Of a DNA stretch of 64,000 nt, positions 18,356-27,274 are shown in pieces (the first letter of the stretch is position 1; each line of letters begins with the position of its first letter). The notes beneath the pieces are model-generated. The model was not told the DNA's origin. It saw only the letters and a list, made by a program, of their open reading frames with translations, and made no database searches. The stretch comes from Kineosporiaceae bacterium (GTDB taxonomy: Bacteria > Actinomycetota > Actinomycetes > Actinomycetales > Kineosporiaceae). A program made the position numbers and the translations under genes. The DNA lies in NCBI GenBank assembly GCA_016794595.1, contig JAEUJN010000018.1, positions 34,905-98,904 of the forward strand. Reading direction: 5' to 3'.

Positions 18356-19848
18356 ACGAGCCGGGCGGCGCCTGGCACCGGGTCCATCCGCTCAGTCCCC
18401 TGATCCGGTCGTGGCAGGCGATCGCCCTGGTGATCTTCTTCATCGGCCGGGACGCGGGGGAGAGCCTGCTGACCGGCGACCGCGACGACGGACCCTGGCT
18501 GCGCCTGCCCGGCCGGGACGTCGGGGTCGGGGTGTGGCTGACCGGCGGTGGGCTGGTGGTGGTCGCACTGGTCGTGGTGGTCGCGCTGATGGTGCTCTCC
18601 TGGCGGATGACCCGCTACCGGATCACCGCCGACTCCCTCGAGCTGCGCAGCGGCGTGGTCTGGCGCCAGCACCGCCGGGCCCAACTCGATCGGCTGCAGG
18701 CGGTGGACGTCGTCCAGCCGCTGTTGGCCCGGATCTTCGGACTGGCCCGGCTCACGGTCGAGGTGGCCGGTGCCGGGACCTCGGCCATCCAGCTCTCCTA
18801 CCTGACCGAGTCGCGGGCGCGCTCGCTGCGCAATCAGCTGCTGGCCTCCTCGGCCGGCCTGACCTACACCGAGGAGGAGGCGCCCGAGGCGCCCGAGCAC
18901 CACTGGCTGGAGGTCCCGGTGCCCCGGCTGATGGGGTCCATCGCGCTCAGTGGCGCCACCGCCGGATTCCTGGTGAGTGCCGTCGTGCTGGTGATCCTGT
19001 CCCTCGTGCTCGGCACGGCTGCCCCGGCGGCCGGCATCGTGCCGTGGGCCCTGGGATCCGTCGGGGCGCTCTGGGGTCGCTTCAGCCGGGGCTTCGGCTT
19101 CCGGGTGGCCACCTCACCGGACGGACTGCGGTTGCGGCACGGGCTGGTCGAGGCCCGGGCGCAGACAGTGCCCCCCGGGCGGGTGCAGGCCGTCCAGCTG
19201 ACCCAGCCCCTGCTCTGGCGGCGAACGGACTGGTGGCAGGTGCAGGTGAACGTCGCCGGGTACGGAGCGGGTGGCGGAGGGGACGCCTCCTCCGGCAACA
19301 GCCCGAACACCCTGCTGCCCGTCGGCACCCGGGACGAGGCCATCGGCGTGCTGTCGTTCGTGATCCCCCAGCTGGGGACCGGTCCCGAGGAGAACCCGCG
19401 GCTGGTGATCGAGGCGGCCCTGGACGGCACGGGCGGCGGCTCGGGGTTCGTCACCTCCCCGGCCGCAGCGCGCCGGTTGGACCCGCTCTCGTGGCGCCGC
19501 AACGGGTTTCGGGTGACCGACACCGCGCTGTTGATCCGGCGGGGGCGGCTGCGGCGAACCGTGATCGTCGTGCCGCACGCCCGGACGCAGAGTCTCGGCA
19601 TCGTCCAGGGGCCGTGGGACCGCCGGCTGGGGCTGGCCTCGTTCGCCCTGCACTCCACCCCGGGACCGATCACGCCGATGGTGGCCCACCTCGCGGATGG
19701 CGATGCGGCCCGGCTGTTGGCCGAGCAGTCCGAGCGGGCTCAGCGGGCCAGGGCGGCCGCCGGGCCGGAACGATGGATGCAGATCGCCCGCCGGGCCGAC
19801 GCGCCGTCGCAGCTCCCCCCTCCGCTGCCACCGGTGGACGCGAGCTGA
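18352..19848 (+). CDS. Multi-bPH2-domain (YdbT-like) membrane protein
   Basis: A 498-aa protein with a GTG start overlapping the upstream PH gene. It has two N-terminal helices, then a bPH2 domain with the signature [45 protein letters not shown] second helix pair follows near residues 198-232 with another domain ([26 protein letters not shown]), then a third C-terminal PH-like domain ([31 protein letters not shown]). This three-domain layout is the usual YdbT partner of YdbS. The short tandem repeat at 19856-19910 begins 8 bp after its stop. Confidence 0.88.
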   Translation: MNEPGGAWHRVHPLSPLIRSWQAIALVIFFIGRDAGESLLTGDRDDGPWLRLPGRDVGVGVWLTGGGLVVVALVVVVALMVLSWRMTRYRITADSLELRSGVVWRQHRRAQLDRLQAVDVVQPLLARIFGLARLTVEVAGAGTSAIQLSYLTESRARSLRNQLLASSAGLTYTEEEAPEAPEHHWLEVPVPRLMGSIALSGATAGFLVSAVVLVILSLVLGTAAPAAGIVPWALGSVGALWGRFSRGFGFRVATSPDGLRLRHGLVEARAQTVPPGRVQAVQLTQPLLWRRTDWWQVQVNVAGYGAGGGGDASSGNSPNTLLPVGTRDEAIGVLSFVIPQLGTGPEENPRLVIEAALDGTGGGSGFVTSPAAARRLDPLSWRRNGFRVTDTALLIRRGRLRRTVIVVPHARTQSLGIVQGPWDRRLGLASFALHSTPGPITPMVAHLADGDAARLLAEQSERAQRARAAAGPERWMQIARRADAPSQLPPPLPPVDAS

Positions 19849-19855
19849 CTGCGGG

Positions 19856-19910
19856 TGACCGCGGAATGACCGCGGAATGACCGCGGAATGACCGCCGAAT
19901 CACCGCCGAG
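19856..19910. repeat. 11-bp tandem repeat after the PH-domain gene
   Basis: Five 11-bp units. Three are exactly TGACCGCGGAA (19856, 19867, 19878), followed by TGACCGCCGAA (19889) and TCACCGCCGAG (19900). It lies in the gap before the convergent gene that ends at 19971. It is not coding as far as I can see, and every unit but the last begins with TGA. Confidence 0.8.
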
Positions 19911-19970
19911 TGCGTCGGGCCCCGGCTCGGGTGACCGCGTGATGACCGTCGAGTCCCCAGACGTGGGCTC

Positions 19971-20423
19971 TCAGACGGTGCCCTCCGCCATGGCCTGGAC
20001 GTCGAGCGCCGGCACGTGCCGGTGGGTGGCCAGCCGGACGTAGGTCCTCGCGGCGGCGTCCTTGCCCGCCCCGAGCACGGCGCTCAGCATGCCGACGCCC
20101 TGGGCGACCTCGTCGGCGGGCGCTGCGTCCACCCAGTGCTGCCACATGGTCTGCTCGAGCGCGTTGAACGTGGTCTGGACCTCGACCAGGTCGAATCCCG
20201 CGCTGAACCGTTCTGCGGCAAGGCCTTCGCAGTGCGCGATGATGTGCGCCAGGTCGCGGTGGTGGAGCGAGATCATGATGTGTTCGTACAGGTCGCCCAG
20301 ACTGGCCCGGGTGAGCTGGTCGCCCCAGGACTCGTAGTGAGCGAAATGGGCCGTGCGCAGCGTGTGCTCGGCCGCATCGAGAATCTCGGTGGTCATCTGC
20401 TTGAGCACCGCATAGACGTCCAT
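19971..20423 (-). CDS. Small helical protein resembling an RsbRD N-terminal-type sensor domain
   Basis: A 150-aa all-helical protein. The pattern of a helix rich in His (ISLHHRDLAHIIAHCEGLAAERFSAG) followed by FDLVEVQTTFNALEQTMWQHWV is reminiscent of the RsbRD_N/RsbT co-antagonist N-terminal family, a non-haem globin-like sensor fold. The match is by eye only. It lies downstream of the MidA-like methyltransferase on the same strand, 150 bp away, so it may be expressed separately. Confidence 0.55.
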   Translation of the reverse strand: MDVYAVLKQMTTEILDAAEHTLRTAHFAHYESWGDQLTRASLGDLYEHIMISLHHRDLAHIIAHCEGLAAERFSAGFDLVEVQTTFNALEQTMWQHWVDAAPADEVAQGVGMLSAVLGAGKDAAARTYVRLATHRHVPALDVQAMAEGTV

Positions 20424-20573
20424 ACCGCGCGTCCTCCCATGGGCCTGCTTCAGTCACCCAACCCTGCGCACCGTCGTGCAGAGTGTCGTCCGGACACCAT
20501 GGTTACGGGCGGTCGCGCACCGGTCAGGGGGCCAACGTCCCCCCGTGGGTGAGCCTCGCGTCACGGCCGGTGC

Positions 20574-21548
20574 TCAGTTGCCCCCGTGCGGACCCTGCAA
20601 GAGCCAGCCGAAACCGCCCAGGCCACCGGGGTCGATCAGCTCGGCCTCGGCCGAGATCCGCTGGAGGGAGGCGGCGGTGACCGGCTCCCCGGCGGTGGCC
20701 TTCCCCCGGAGCCCCAGGCGACGCAACGCCGTCCGCTGATCGGTGAACTCCAGCGTGCGTGCCCCGGCCGCCTCCCCGGCGTGCGCCACGGAGTCCAGGG
20801 CGACGTGGGCGGTGAGGTCGCAGTCGCCGTCCGGCATTGGCGGCACCCGCCGCCCGCCGCGGTAGGCCGCCAGGGACCCCCCGGGAGGGCGCTGGCCGGC
20901 GACGTGGGCGTAGTCCACGGCGAGCAGGGCCACTGCACCCGCGCCCAGGGCCTGCTGGACCAGCTCGGACCACCAGAGATCGCGGGGGCGACCCACCTCC
21001 GCCCGGTCCCCGGGGTCCGGGAGCGGCCACCAGCGCTCGCACCAGGTGCGTTCGCCCGCTGCCGCCGCCGTCCCGAGCGCCTCCGTTCCCTGCTCGTCGA
21101 CCAGGACGATGCGCAGCTCGCCGTCCTCGGCGCGCTCCACGACCGGGCAGGGGACGACGTCCAGCACCTCCCAGACCACCACCAGCGCCCCGGCGAGCGC
21201 CGCGGGGTCGAGGCGGTCCAGGCCCTCGGTCCAGCCCACCGTCGGCGCGAGTCCCGGTGGGCGCTCGACGACGTCCACCCCGTGCAGCACCGGGGGCGTC
21301 GCGTCCGGTGCCGAGTGGGCCGTCGTGCGAGTGCTCGCCAGGGCGTTCAGCAGCTCGCCCCGCCCGGCACCGATGTCGACCACCGCGCCGGCCGCCAGTT
21401 CGGCCGCCAGCCGGGTCAGGGCGGCGGCCAGGATCGGGGCGGCGGCGTGACTGGCGGTCCTGAAGTGCCCGACGGGTCCTTCCGGGCGACGGTAGAAGCC
21501 CTGCGGACCGTAGAGTGCGGCGGACCACGCGGCCTCCCAGGGGATCAC
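20574..21548 (-). CDS. MidA/NDUFAF7-type SAM-dependent methyltransferase
   Basis: A 324-aa member of COG1565. The N-terminus WEAAWSAALYGPQGFYRRPEGPVGHFRTASHA is the family signature. The SAM-binding motif I is VVDIGAGRGELLNAL, and VVWEVLDVVPCPVV corresponds to the conserved EvLDalPv segment. Mitochondrial NDUFAF7 methylates an arginine of NDUFS2, the eukaryotic NuoD. An orphan NuoD-like gene on the same strand is 2.7 kb away, so a substrate relation is attractive but only inferred. No SAM-binding residue appears to be missing. Confidence 0.85.
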   Translation of the reverse strand: MIPWEAAWSAALYGPQGFYRRPEGPVGHFRTASHAAAPILAAALTRLAAELAAGAVVDIGAGRGELLNALASTRTTAHSAPDATPPVLHGVDVVERPPGLAPTVGWTEGLDRLDPAALAGALVVVWEVLDVVPCPVVERAEDGELRIVLVDEQGTEALGTAAAAGERTWCERWWPLPDPGDRAEVGRPRDLWWSELVQQALGAGAVALLAVDYAHVAGQRPPGGSLAAYRGGRRVPPMPDGDCDLTAHVALDSVAHAGEAAGARTLEFTDQRTALRRLGLRGKATAGEPVTAASLQRISAEAELIDPGGLGGFGWLLQGPHGGN

Positions 21549-21607
21549 GGGACCAGCCTGGCACCTGTCGCCGCGGGTCGGTGCACCCGCGGGTGAGGAG
21601 GCGGCGA

Positions 21608-22621
21608 GTGAGCGAGCGACCCGATGCCCGGCTGTCGGCTGCGCTGCGGGCCGCCGAGCGGGCGGCGGCCGCGGCCGGGGTGGAGGTCGTGGAGGTCGAG
21701 GGCGTCGGGCCCGAACGCGGGACCGCTGCCGTGGAACGCATCTTCGATGAGATCTGGAGCACGGACGGCGCCTCGGTGATGCCGGACGAGGTGTTGCGGA
21801 TGTACGCCCTCACCGGCCAGTACCTCAGCCTGGCTGTCGAGGCTGTCGAGGCTGTCGAGGCTGTCGAGGCTGTCGAGGCTGTCGAGCGGGCGGCGCGCCC
21901 GGGCCCGTCGGCAGGGCCGCCGGCCGCGATCGCCGCCAGCCTGGGCATCCTGGCCGCACCGGCCGGGATGGCCCTGCACAGCCACGTCACGGGAGTGCTG
22001 CCCGCAGGGCTCGGCCGAGGGGTGGGGCGGGCGATCAAGCTGCACCAACGGGCCTGGGCGCTGCAGCGGGGGCTGGACGTGGTCAGCTGGACCTTCGATC
22101 CCCTGATCCGGCGCAATGCCTGGTTCAACCTGGCCAAGCTGGGCGCCCGACCGGTGCGCTACCTGGTGGACTTCTACGGTGCCATGCCGGATGCGATCAA
22201 CGCCGGGGACGCCTCGGACCGGCTGTACGTGCACTGGCACCTCGCCTCCCCGGAGGTGGCCGAGGCAGCCGAGGCGGCCGAGGGTGGGGCGCCACCCCTG
22301 CAGGATGCAGACTCCCTGCGTGCCAACGGGTTTGTGGATCTGGTTCAGGTCCTCCCGGACGGCGGGGCTCGCCCGGTGGCATCCGATCAGGTGACCGGCA
22401 GTCCCGTTCGCGGTGGTGTGCCGGGAGCGCTGGTCGCCACTCCGGCCGATGCCGAGGACCTGCGCCGTCGTGACCTGCCCGCCGCACTCACCTGGCGGCG
22501 CGCCGTCCGAGAGGCCCTGGGCGGCGCCCTCGACGCCGGATGGCAGATCATCGGGATCACCCGGGACGGCCACTACATCCTGGTCCCGCAGGGGAGCGAT
22601 CGACCGCAGGAGGATCGATGA
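21608..22621 (+). CDS. GNAT-type acyltransferase paired with N-succinylamino acid racemase (COG3375-like)
   Basis: A 337-aa protein whose central region LQRGLDVVSWTFDPLIRRNAWFNLAKLGA and YGAMPDAINAGDASDRLYVHWHL match predicted acetyltransferases of the COG3375 type. In Geobacillus, a GNAT beside the enolase-superfamily racemase succinylates D-amino acids from succinyl-CoA. GTG 21608 has an AGGAGG at 21596-21601. An (Ala-Val-Glu)6 tract encoded by a 9-bp repeat (21833-21886) is inserted in the N-terminal half and followed by a Pro/Ala-rich linker, which is unusual. The stop overlaps the next ATG (ATGA). Confidence 0.75.
   Translation: MSERPDARLSAALRAAERAAAAAGVEVVEVEGVGPERGTAAVERIFDEIWSTDGASVMPDEVLRMYALTGQYLSLAVEAVEAVEAVEAVEAVERAARPGPSAGPPAAIAASLGILAAPAGMALHSHVTGVLPAGLGRGVGRAIKLHQRAWALQRGLDVVSWTFDPLIRRNAWFNLAKLGARPVRYLVDFYGAMPDAINAGDASDRLYVHWHLASPEVAEAAEAAEGGAPPLQDADSLRANGFVDLVQVLPDGGARPVASDQVTGSPVRGGVPGALVATPADAEDLRRRDLPAALTWRRAVREALGGALDAGWQIIGITRDGHYILVPQGSDRPQEDR
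21833..21886 (+). repeat. In-frame 9-bp tandem repeat (six perfect units)
   Basis: GCTGTCGAG is repeated six times without a change (starts 21833, 21842, 21851, 21860, 21869, 21878), encoding (Ala-Val-Glu)6 inside the acyltransferase gene. Because the unit is 9 bp, gain or loss of copies keeps the frame. The perfect identity suggests recent slippage. Confidence 0.95.
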
Positions 22622-23748
22622 ATCTCGTCGGGGTGGAGGCGATCCGGATCGCCATGCCGCTGGTCTCACCGTTCCGGACCTCGTTCGGGACCGAGCATGC
22701 GCGCGACGTCCTGCTGCTGCGGGTCCTCGCCCGGGTGAACGGGGTCGACGTGGTGGGGTGGGCCGAGTGCGTCAGCGGTGACGATCCGTACTACTCCAGC
22801 GAGTACGTCGAGGCCAGCCTCGACGTCCTGCGCCGGTACCTGGTGCCCGCGGTCGCCGCTGCGGCCGCTGCAGGTGAGCTGACCCCGGACGCCGTCGCTC
22901 CCGCCACCGACCGGGTCAAGGGTCACCGCATGTCCAAAGCCGTTCTGGAGACGGCGATCCTGGATGCCTGGTTGCGTGGCCACCAGGTGCCCCTCGCTCG
23001 CCACCTGGGCGCCGCGCGGACGGCGGTGCCGAGCGGGGTCTCGGTGGGGATCATGGATTCCGTCCCCGAACTGCTGGCCGCGGTGGAGGGTTACCTGGAG
23101 GCCGGGTACGTCCGGATCAAGTTGAAGATCGAGCCCGGGTGGGACGTCGAGCCGGTGCGTGCCGTCCGCGAACGCTTCGGGGACATCCTGCTACAGGTCG
23201 ATGCGAACACCGCCTACACCCGCGCCGATGCCGCGCACCTGGCTCGGCTCGACCCCTTCGACCTGCTGCTGATCGAACAGCCCCTGGACGAGGAGGACAT
23301 CCTCGGTCACGCAGCCCTGGCCCGGGCCGTGCGCACCCCGATCTGCCTGGATGAGTCGATCGTGTCGGCACGCGCCGCCGCGGACGCCATCGCCCTGGGT
23401 GCCTGCCACATCGTCAACATCAAGCCGGGTCGGGTCGGTGGATATCTGGAATCGCGCCGGATCCACGACGTCTGCCGGGCCGCCGGGATCCCGGTGTGGT
23501 GCGGCGGGATGCTCGAGACCGGCATCGGTCGGGCGGCCAACCTCGCCCTGGCGGCACTGCCGGGGTTCACCCTGCCGGGGGACACTTCCGCGTCCCGGCG
23601 GTACTACGCCCGGGACGTCACCACCCCGTTCGAGCTGGACGGCGGCACGATCGCCGTCCCCACCGGCCCCGGGATCGGCATCGACCCGCTGCCCGAGATG
23701 CTGGCCGAACTCACCACCTCGCGGACCTGGCTCCTCCCCCCCTCGTGA
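22618..23748 (+). CDS. menC: o-Succinylbenzoate synthase / N-succinylamino acid racemase
   Basis: A 376-aa enolase-superfamily enzyme. N-terminal PLVSPFRTSFG and RDVLLLRV are the capping domain. The catalytic Lys pair is in VRIKLKIEPGWD, metal ligands are in DANTAYT, LIEQPL and CLDES, and the second catalytic Lys is in NIKPGRVGG; GMLETGIGRAANLALAAL completes the barrel. OSBS makes the menaquinone precursor; NSAR racemises N-succinylamino acids; many members do both. The overlap with a GNAT gene and absence of men genes favour the NSAR role. The TGA stop is supplied by the palindromic repeat that follows. Confidence 0.88.
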   Translation: MNLVGVEAIRIAMPLVSPFRTSFGTEHARDVLLLRVLARVNGVDVVGWAECVSGDDPYYSSEYVEASLDVLRRYLVPAVAAAAAAGELTPDAVAPATDRVKGHRMSKAVLETAILDAWLRGHQVPLARHLGAARTAVPSGVSVGIMDSVPELLAAVEGYLEAGYVRIKLKIEPGWDVEPVRAVRERFGDILLQVDANTAYTRADAAHLARLDPFDLLLIEQPLDEEDILGHAALARAVRTPICLDESIVSARAAADAIALGACHIVNIKPGRVGGYLESRRIHDVCRAAGIPVWCGGMLETGIGRAANLALAALPGFTLPGDTSASRRYYARDVTTPFELDGGTIAVPTGPGIGIDPLPEMLAELTTSRTWLLPPS

Positions 23749-23789
23749 TCATGCACTTTCGAAGAGTCGAAAGTGCATGATCACGAGGG
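23740..23789. repeat. Dispersed palindrome, copy 2 (perfect, 23-bp arms)
   Basis: The arms 23740-23762 and 23767-23789 are perfectly complementary around the 4-nt loop AGAG. The core is GTGATCATGCACTTTCGA. The menC stop TGA (23746-23748) is inside the left arm, and the HIT-like gene stop begins 2 bp after the right arm. This is the best-preserved copy and sits exactly between two convergent genes. Confidence 0.92.
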
Positions 23790-23790
23790 T

Positions 23791-24474
23791 TCAGGCCATG
23801 AGTGCGATGCCGCCGTGGCGGGCGAGGAGTTCCCGCGCGACGTGCGCGGCATTGGCGTCGCGGACCGCATCCGGCAGGGCCGGCAACAGGTCGTCCCACA
23901 GCGGCACGACCGAGCCCGTCACCTGGGGATGACGCACGGGCCTGGCGAAGAACCACACATGGGCGTGCGCTCCCCCGTCCCCCCACCGATTCACGTGGCA
24001 GCGACCCACGCTGGGCAGGGTCTCGATGGCCGCGGCCAGGCGGACCATGAGCAGCCCCAGCTCACCGGCCAGGGCCTCGGGCAGCTCCGGCAGGTCGTGG
24101 TGGGCGATGGGTTCGAGGATCGCGATGATCGGCAGGCCGGTCCGCTCGAATCGGCGAAGCTGCCAGGAGTCGTTGCGCCACATCAGGTTCGGGTCGTCCT
24201 CGATGCTCCCGGGCATCGCGGTGCCGGCACAGTGGCACGGTGAGGAGCCCTCGCCGGTGCGCGGCCGATCGAACTCGGCGAGCGGCGCCACCGGGTGGGT
24301 GCGCGCGTCGTCCGCGATCACGAACGGGAAGGCGTCCCAGCGGGCGGTGCCGTCCGGCGGACTGGCCGGCAGGGTGCGGTCGCCGTCCAGGGCTGCCTCG
24401 ACCCGGGCGAACCAGGCCTCGGCGCTCTCCGGTGCCGGTCGTCCGGGACTCGCGCCCTCGTGGTCCTCGGCCAT
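23791..24474 (-). CDS. HIT-superfamily-like protein
   Basis: A 227-aa protein. GRCHVNRWGDGGAHAHVWFFARP near residues 158-180 resembles the histidine-triad loop of HIT nucleotide hydrolases and transferases, but only two of the usual three alternating His are seen (HAHVW). The N-terminal half DAFPFVIADDARTHPVAPLAEF and CHC/NLMWRND motifs may shape a substrate pocket. I choose ATG 24474; the open frame continues 27 codons upstream without similarity. It is convergent to menC across the palindrome. The substrate is unknown. Confidence 0.65.
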   Translation of the reverse strand: MAEDHEGASPGRPAPESAEAWFARVEAALDGDRTLPASPPDGTARWDAFPFVIADDARTHPVAPLAEFDRPRTGEGSSPCHCAGTAMPGSIEDDPNLMWRNDSWQLRRFERTGLPIIAILEPIAHHDLPELPEALAGELGLLMVRLAAAIETLPSVGRCHVNRWGDGGAHAHVWFFARPVRHPQVTGSVVPLWDDLLPALPDAVRDANAAHVARELLARHGGIALMA

Positions 24475-24514
24475 GGCGCAACGGTAGCCAGTGCAGGCCC
24501 GCGGCGATCCCAAC

Positions 24515-27274
24515 TCAGGTGCCGCGGGCCTCGAGCGCACTGGCCAACCCGGCACGACCGGTCAGGCCGAGCTTGCGGTAGATGTTGCTCAGGTGGGTCT
24601 CGACGGTCCGCGGGGAGAGGACCAGCAGCTCGGCCACCTCACGGGTGGACCGGCCCCGGGACACCGCCGCGGCGATGGTGGCCTCCTGAGGCGTCAACCC
24701 CGGCGCCTGGGTGGGGAGCGGGGCTCGGGCGCTCCCGGCGACCCGGAGCTCTCCTCGGGTGCGCTCGAGCCACGGCAGCGCACGCAAGTCGCCGAACAGG
24801 GTCTCGGCCCTGGTCAGGTGCCGACGGGCCTCGGCTCGACGTCGGGTCCGGCGCAGGTGCTCGCCGTACAACAGCTCGGTGCGGGCCTCCTCGAACCGGT
24901 CCGTGGTGTCGGCGTGCGCCGACAGGGCAGCCCCGTAATGGGTGTCGGCCGCAGCCGGCTCGCCGGCCCGGCAGAGCGCGCTGACCCGCTCGTCCCATGC
25001 CCGGGCCAGAGGCTGGTCCATGGCCTGCAGAACGGGGTGCAGTGCCTCGCTGCGTATTCGGGCCTCGTCGTGGCGACCGAGGCGCTGGTTCACCTCGACC
25101 AGGTCGACCCGGGAGGGAAGGACCGCATCCCGGGTGCCCCGTCCGAGGAACGGCACATCGCCTGCCAGGGCGAGCAGGGCCGCAGCCTTGTCCAGGGCGC
25201 CCTCGGCCAGCGCTGCCATCCCCTCGGCCCGATCCAGGGTGGCCAGCCGCCGCCGGTCTCCGAAGCCGAGGGCCAGACTGCGCAGAGCTGCACCGTGACG
25301 CCCCAAGCGGTCGCGATCCCCTTGTAGGGCAGCCAATTCCACCGAGAGCGCGAGCAGCCCGTCGAGCGGCCGGGTCGCCGCGCACTCGGAGCACAGGGCC
25401 AAGCCGTCGTGGATCAGCAACATCGCCGAGAGCCAATCTCCGCGGGCCCGGGCCTGCCAGGCGCTGATCCCCCACAGACAGGCCGTCATCGGCCCGACCG
25501 GATGCGAACACCGCCGCAAGGCGACCGCCAACCGGGTCCGTGACCCCGCGGTGTCGAGCAAGAGGTCATCGTCGAGTTCCACCGCGTCCAGCAGGGTGTC
25601 GAGCTCGCAGGCAGCCGGATCGAGGTGATCCGCACGGCGACTGGCGTCGGCCCGCAACGGGATCGACTCTGACACCCGTCCGAGCTGGAACAGCCCGGCG
25701 GCCCGCAGGGTGAGGGCCAACCAGGGTGGTTCGGATCGCTCCGATCGGATTCCGGAGCGTGCCACCTGGTCCAGCTCGTCGATCGTCGCCATGGCTGCGG
25801 CGGGATCGCCGCGCGCCCAGGCCAGTCCGATCGCGTCCCAGAGCAGCGAGGGCAACAGCCCGGGGGCATGCGCTCGGGCCTCGGCGATGGCCACCTGCTG
25901 TTCTGCGGTCGCGACCGCCAGGTCGGACTCCGCTGAGGCATGCAACCAGGTGATCCATCCCGCTTGGTCCGCAGGTACCGGGTCGGGGCCGAGCAGTTCG
26001 ATGATCGGCGCGATGTCGCCCGGGTCGGGCAGGTACACCAACCGATCACGGATCGCGTGCAGCACCCGGCGGCGCCTGTGCTCTGCCGAGGGCGTGAGCC
26101 GGGCGGCCCACACCTGGGCCTCCGCGGCGCACGCCCCGTCCTCCCGTCGGCGGGCCCGCTCGGCCTGGAGCTCCAGTGAATCCGCGATCTCGGCGTCGGG
26201 CCGCCCGGTCGAGGCGATCAGATGCCCGACGACGAGGTGCGGCGGCAGTTCCAGTCGCGCCGCGACGTCCGCTGCCCGGCGGTGCAGCGCTCGCCGCTGA
26301 TCGGGCGGGGTCTCGGCCGTGATGGCGGCCATCACCAACGGCCGGCTGAAGGCCGGCACGCCCCCCGAGGTGGGCTGCAGCACCCCGGAGTCGATGGCCG
26401 GGTCCAGGACCGTGGCATCGGCGCCGGCGTCGGACAGCAGGCACTCGACCAGATCGAACGACGATGGCCGCACCACTGCGAGGATGCGCAATGCCTCCAG
26501 GGTGGCCGGCGGGTACGCGTCCAGGCCCGTCGTCCAGGAGACCCGAAGGGCTCTGGGCAGAGGCAGCGGATCGGGTAGTGCAGCGACGCCTGATGCCTCG
26601 TCGGAGGTGAGCAGGCCCGCGGTCCCGACGAGGGCGGCGGGGTTTCCGTCCGAGGCCGCCACGATCGCGGACACGGTTCGCGCAGCCGCCCGGGGGCCGA
26701 GTGCGCTGCGGACGACCGCTGCGGCCGCGTGGGAGTCCAGCGGAGCCAGCCGGGTGGCCGGCCAGTGATCCAGGGCGGTCGCCGGTGCCGGCTCACCCGG
26801 GAGGGTCGTGCCCGCCCTGGTTCTCCCCGAGGCGAGCACCGCCACGGGGTGACCGGCCAGCCGGTCCACCGCCTCGACCACGGCCAGGAGCGAGGGTCGG
26901 TCGGCCCACGCCAACTCGTCGATGGCCACCAGGCCGGGGTGCCCGCCCGACCACTGTGAGAGGTTGGCCACGAGGGAGTCGGCGGCCGAGTTGGACTCGT
27001 CGGGAAAGCCTTCGGAGCCGACCTGCGGGCAGCCCAGCGCGCGCAACAGGTCATGGACGAGCACCAAGGGGCGCTGGGGCCTGGGGTCGGCGACCCGCGC
27101 GCACACGGCCCGCATCCCGCGCCGGCGGGCCCGCAGGACCGCTGTCTGCAGCAGCGCCGTCCGGCCGGACCCGGGATCGCCCACGACGACGAGGACGCTG
27201 CTGCGCCCCTCCGCGGCATCGTCCAGAAGTGAGTCGACCTGCGCGAGCTCCGCCGGTCGCCCGACGAACACCAC
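24515..27274 (-). CDS. LAL-type LuxR family transcriptional regulator
   Basis: About 919 aa. The N-terminal ATPase begins FVGRPAELAQVDSLL; its P-loop reads GDPGSGRT (32-39), with Arg where the Walker A Lys is expected. A long helical-repeat middle follows. The C-terminal LuxR helix-turn-helix is GLTPQEATIAAAVSRGRSTREVAELLVLSPRTVETHLSNIYRKLGLTGR. This is the large ATP-binding LuxR (LAL/MalT-like) layout. GTG 27274 or 27271 starts the conserved part; the upstream open frame is low complexity. It is divergent from the VOC and beta-propeller genes and may control them; this is an inference. Confidence 0.88.
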   Translation of the reverse strand: MVFVGRPAELAQVDSLLDDAAEGRSSVLVVVGDPGSGRTALLQTAVLRARRRGMRAVCARVADPRPQRPLVLVHDLLRALGCPQVGSEGFPDESNSAADSLVANLSQWSGGHPGLVAIDELAWADRPSLLAVVEAVDRLAGHPVAVLASGRTRAGTTLPGEPAPATALDHWPATRLAPLDSHAAAAVVRSALGPRAAARTVSAIVAASDGNPAALVGTAGLLTSDEASGVAALPDPLPLPRALRVSWTTGLDAYPPATLEALRILAVVRPSSFDLVECLLSDAGADATVLDPAIDSGVLQPTSGGVPAFSRPLVMAAITAETPPDQRRALHRRAADVAARLELPPHLVVGHLIASTGRPDAEIADSLELQAERARRREDGACAAEAQVWAARLTPSAEHRRRRVLHAIRDRLVYLPDPGDIAPIIELLGPDPVPADQAGWITWLHASAESDLAVATAEQQVAIAEARAHAPGLLPSLLWDAIGLAWARGDPAAAMATIDELDQVARSGIRSERSEPPWLALTLRAAGLFQLGRVSESIPLRADASRRADHLDPAACELDTLLDAVELDDDLLLDTAGSRTRLAVALRRCSHPVGPMTACLWGISAWQARARGDWLSAMLLIHDGLALCSECAATRPLDGLLALSVELAALQGDRDRLGRHGAALRSLALGFGDRRRLATLDRAEGMAALAEGALDKAAALLALAGDVPFLGRGTRDAVLPSRVDLVEVNQRLGRHDEARIRSEALHPVLQAMDQPLARAWDERVSALCRAGEPAAADTHYGAALSAHADTTDRFEEARTELLYGEHLRRTRRRAEARRHLTRAETLFGDLRALPWLERTRGELRVAGSARAPLPTQAPGLTPQEATIAAAVSRGRSTREVAELLVLSPRTVETHLSNIYRKLGLTGRAGLASALEARGT

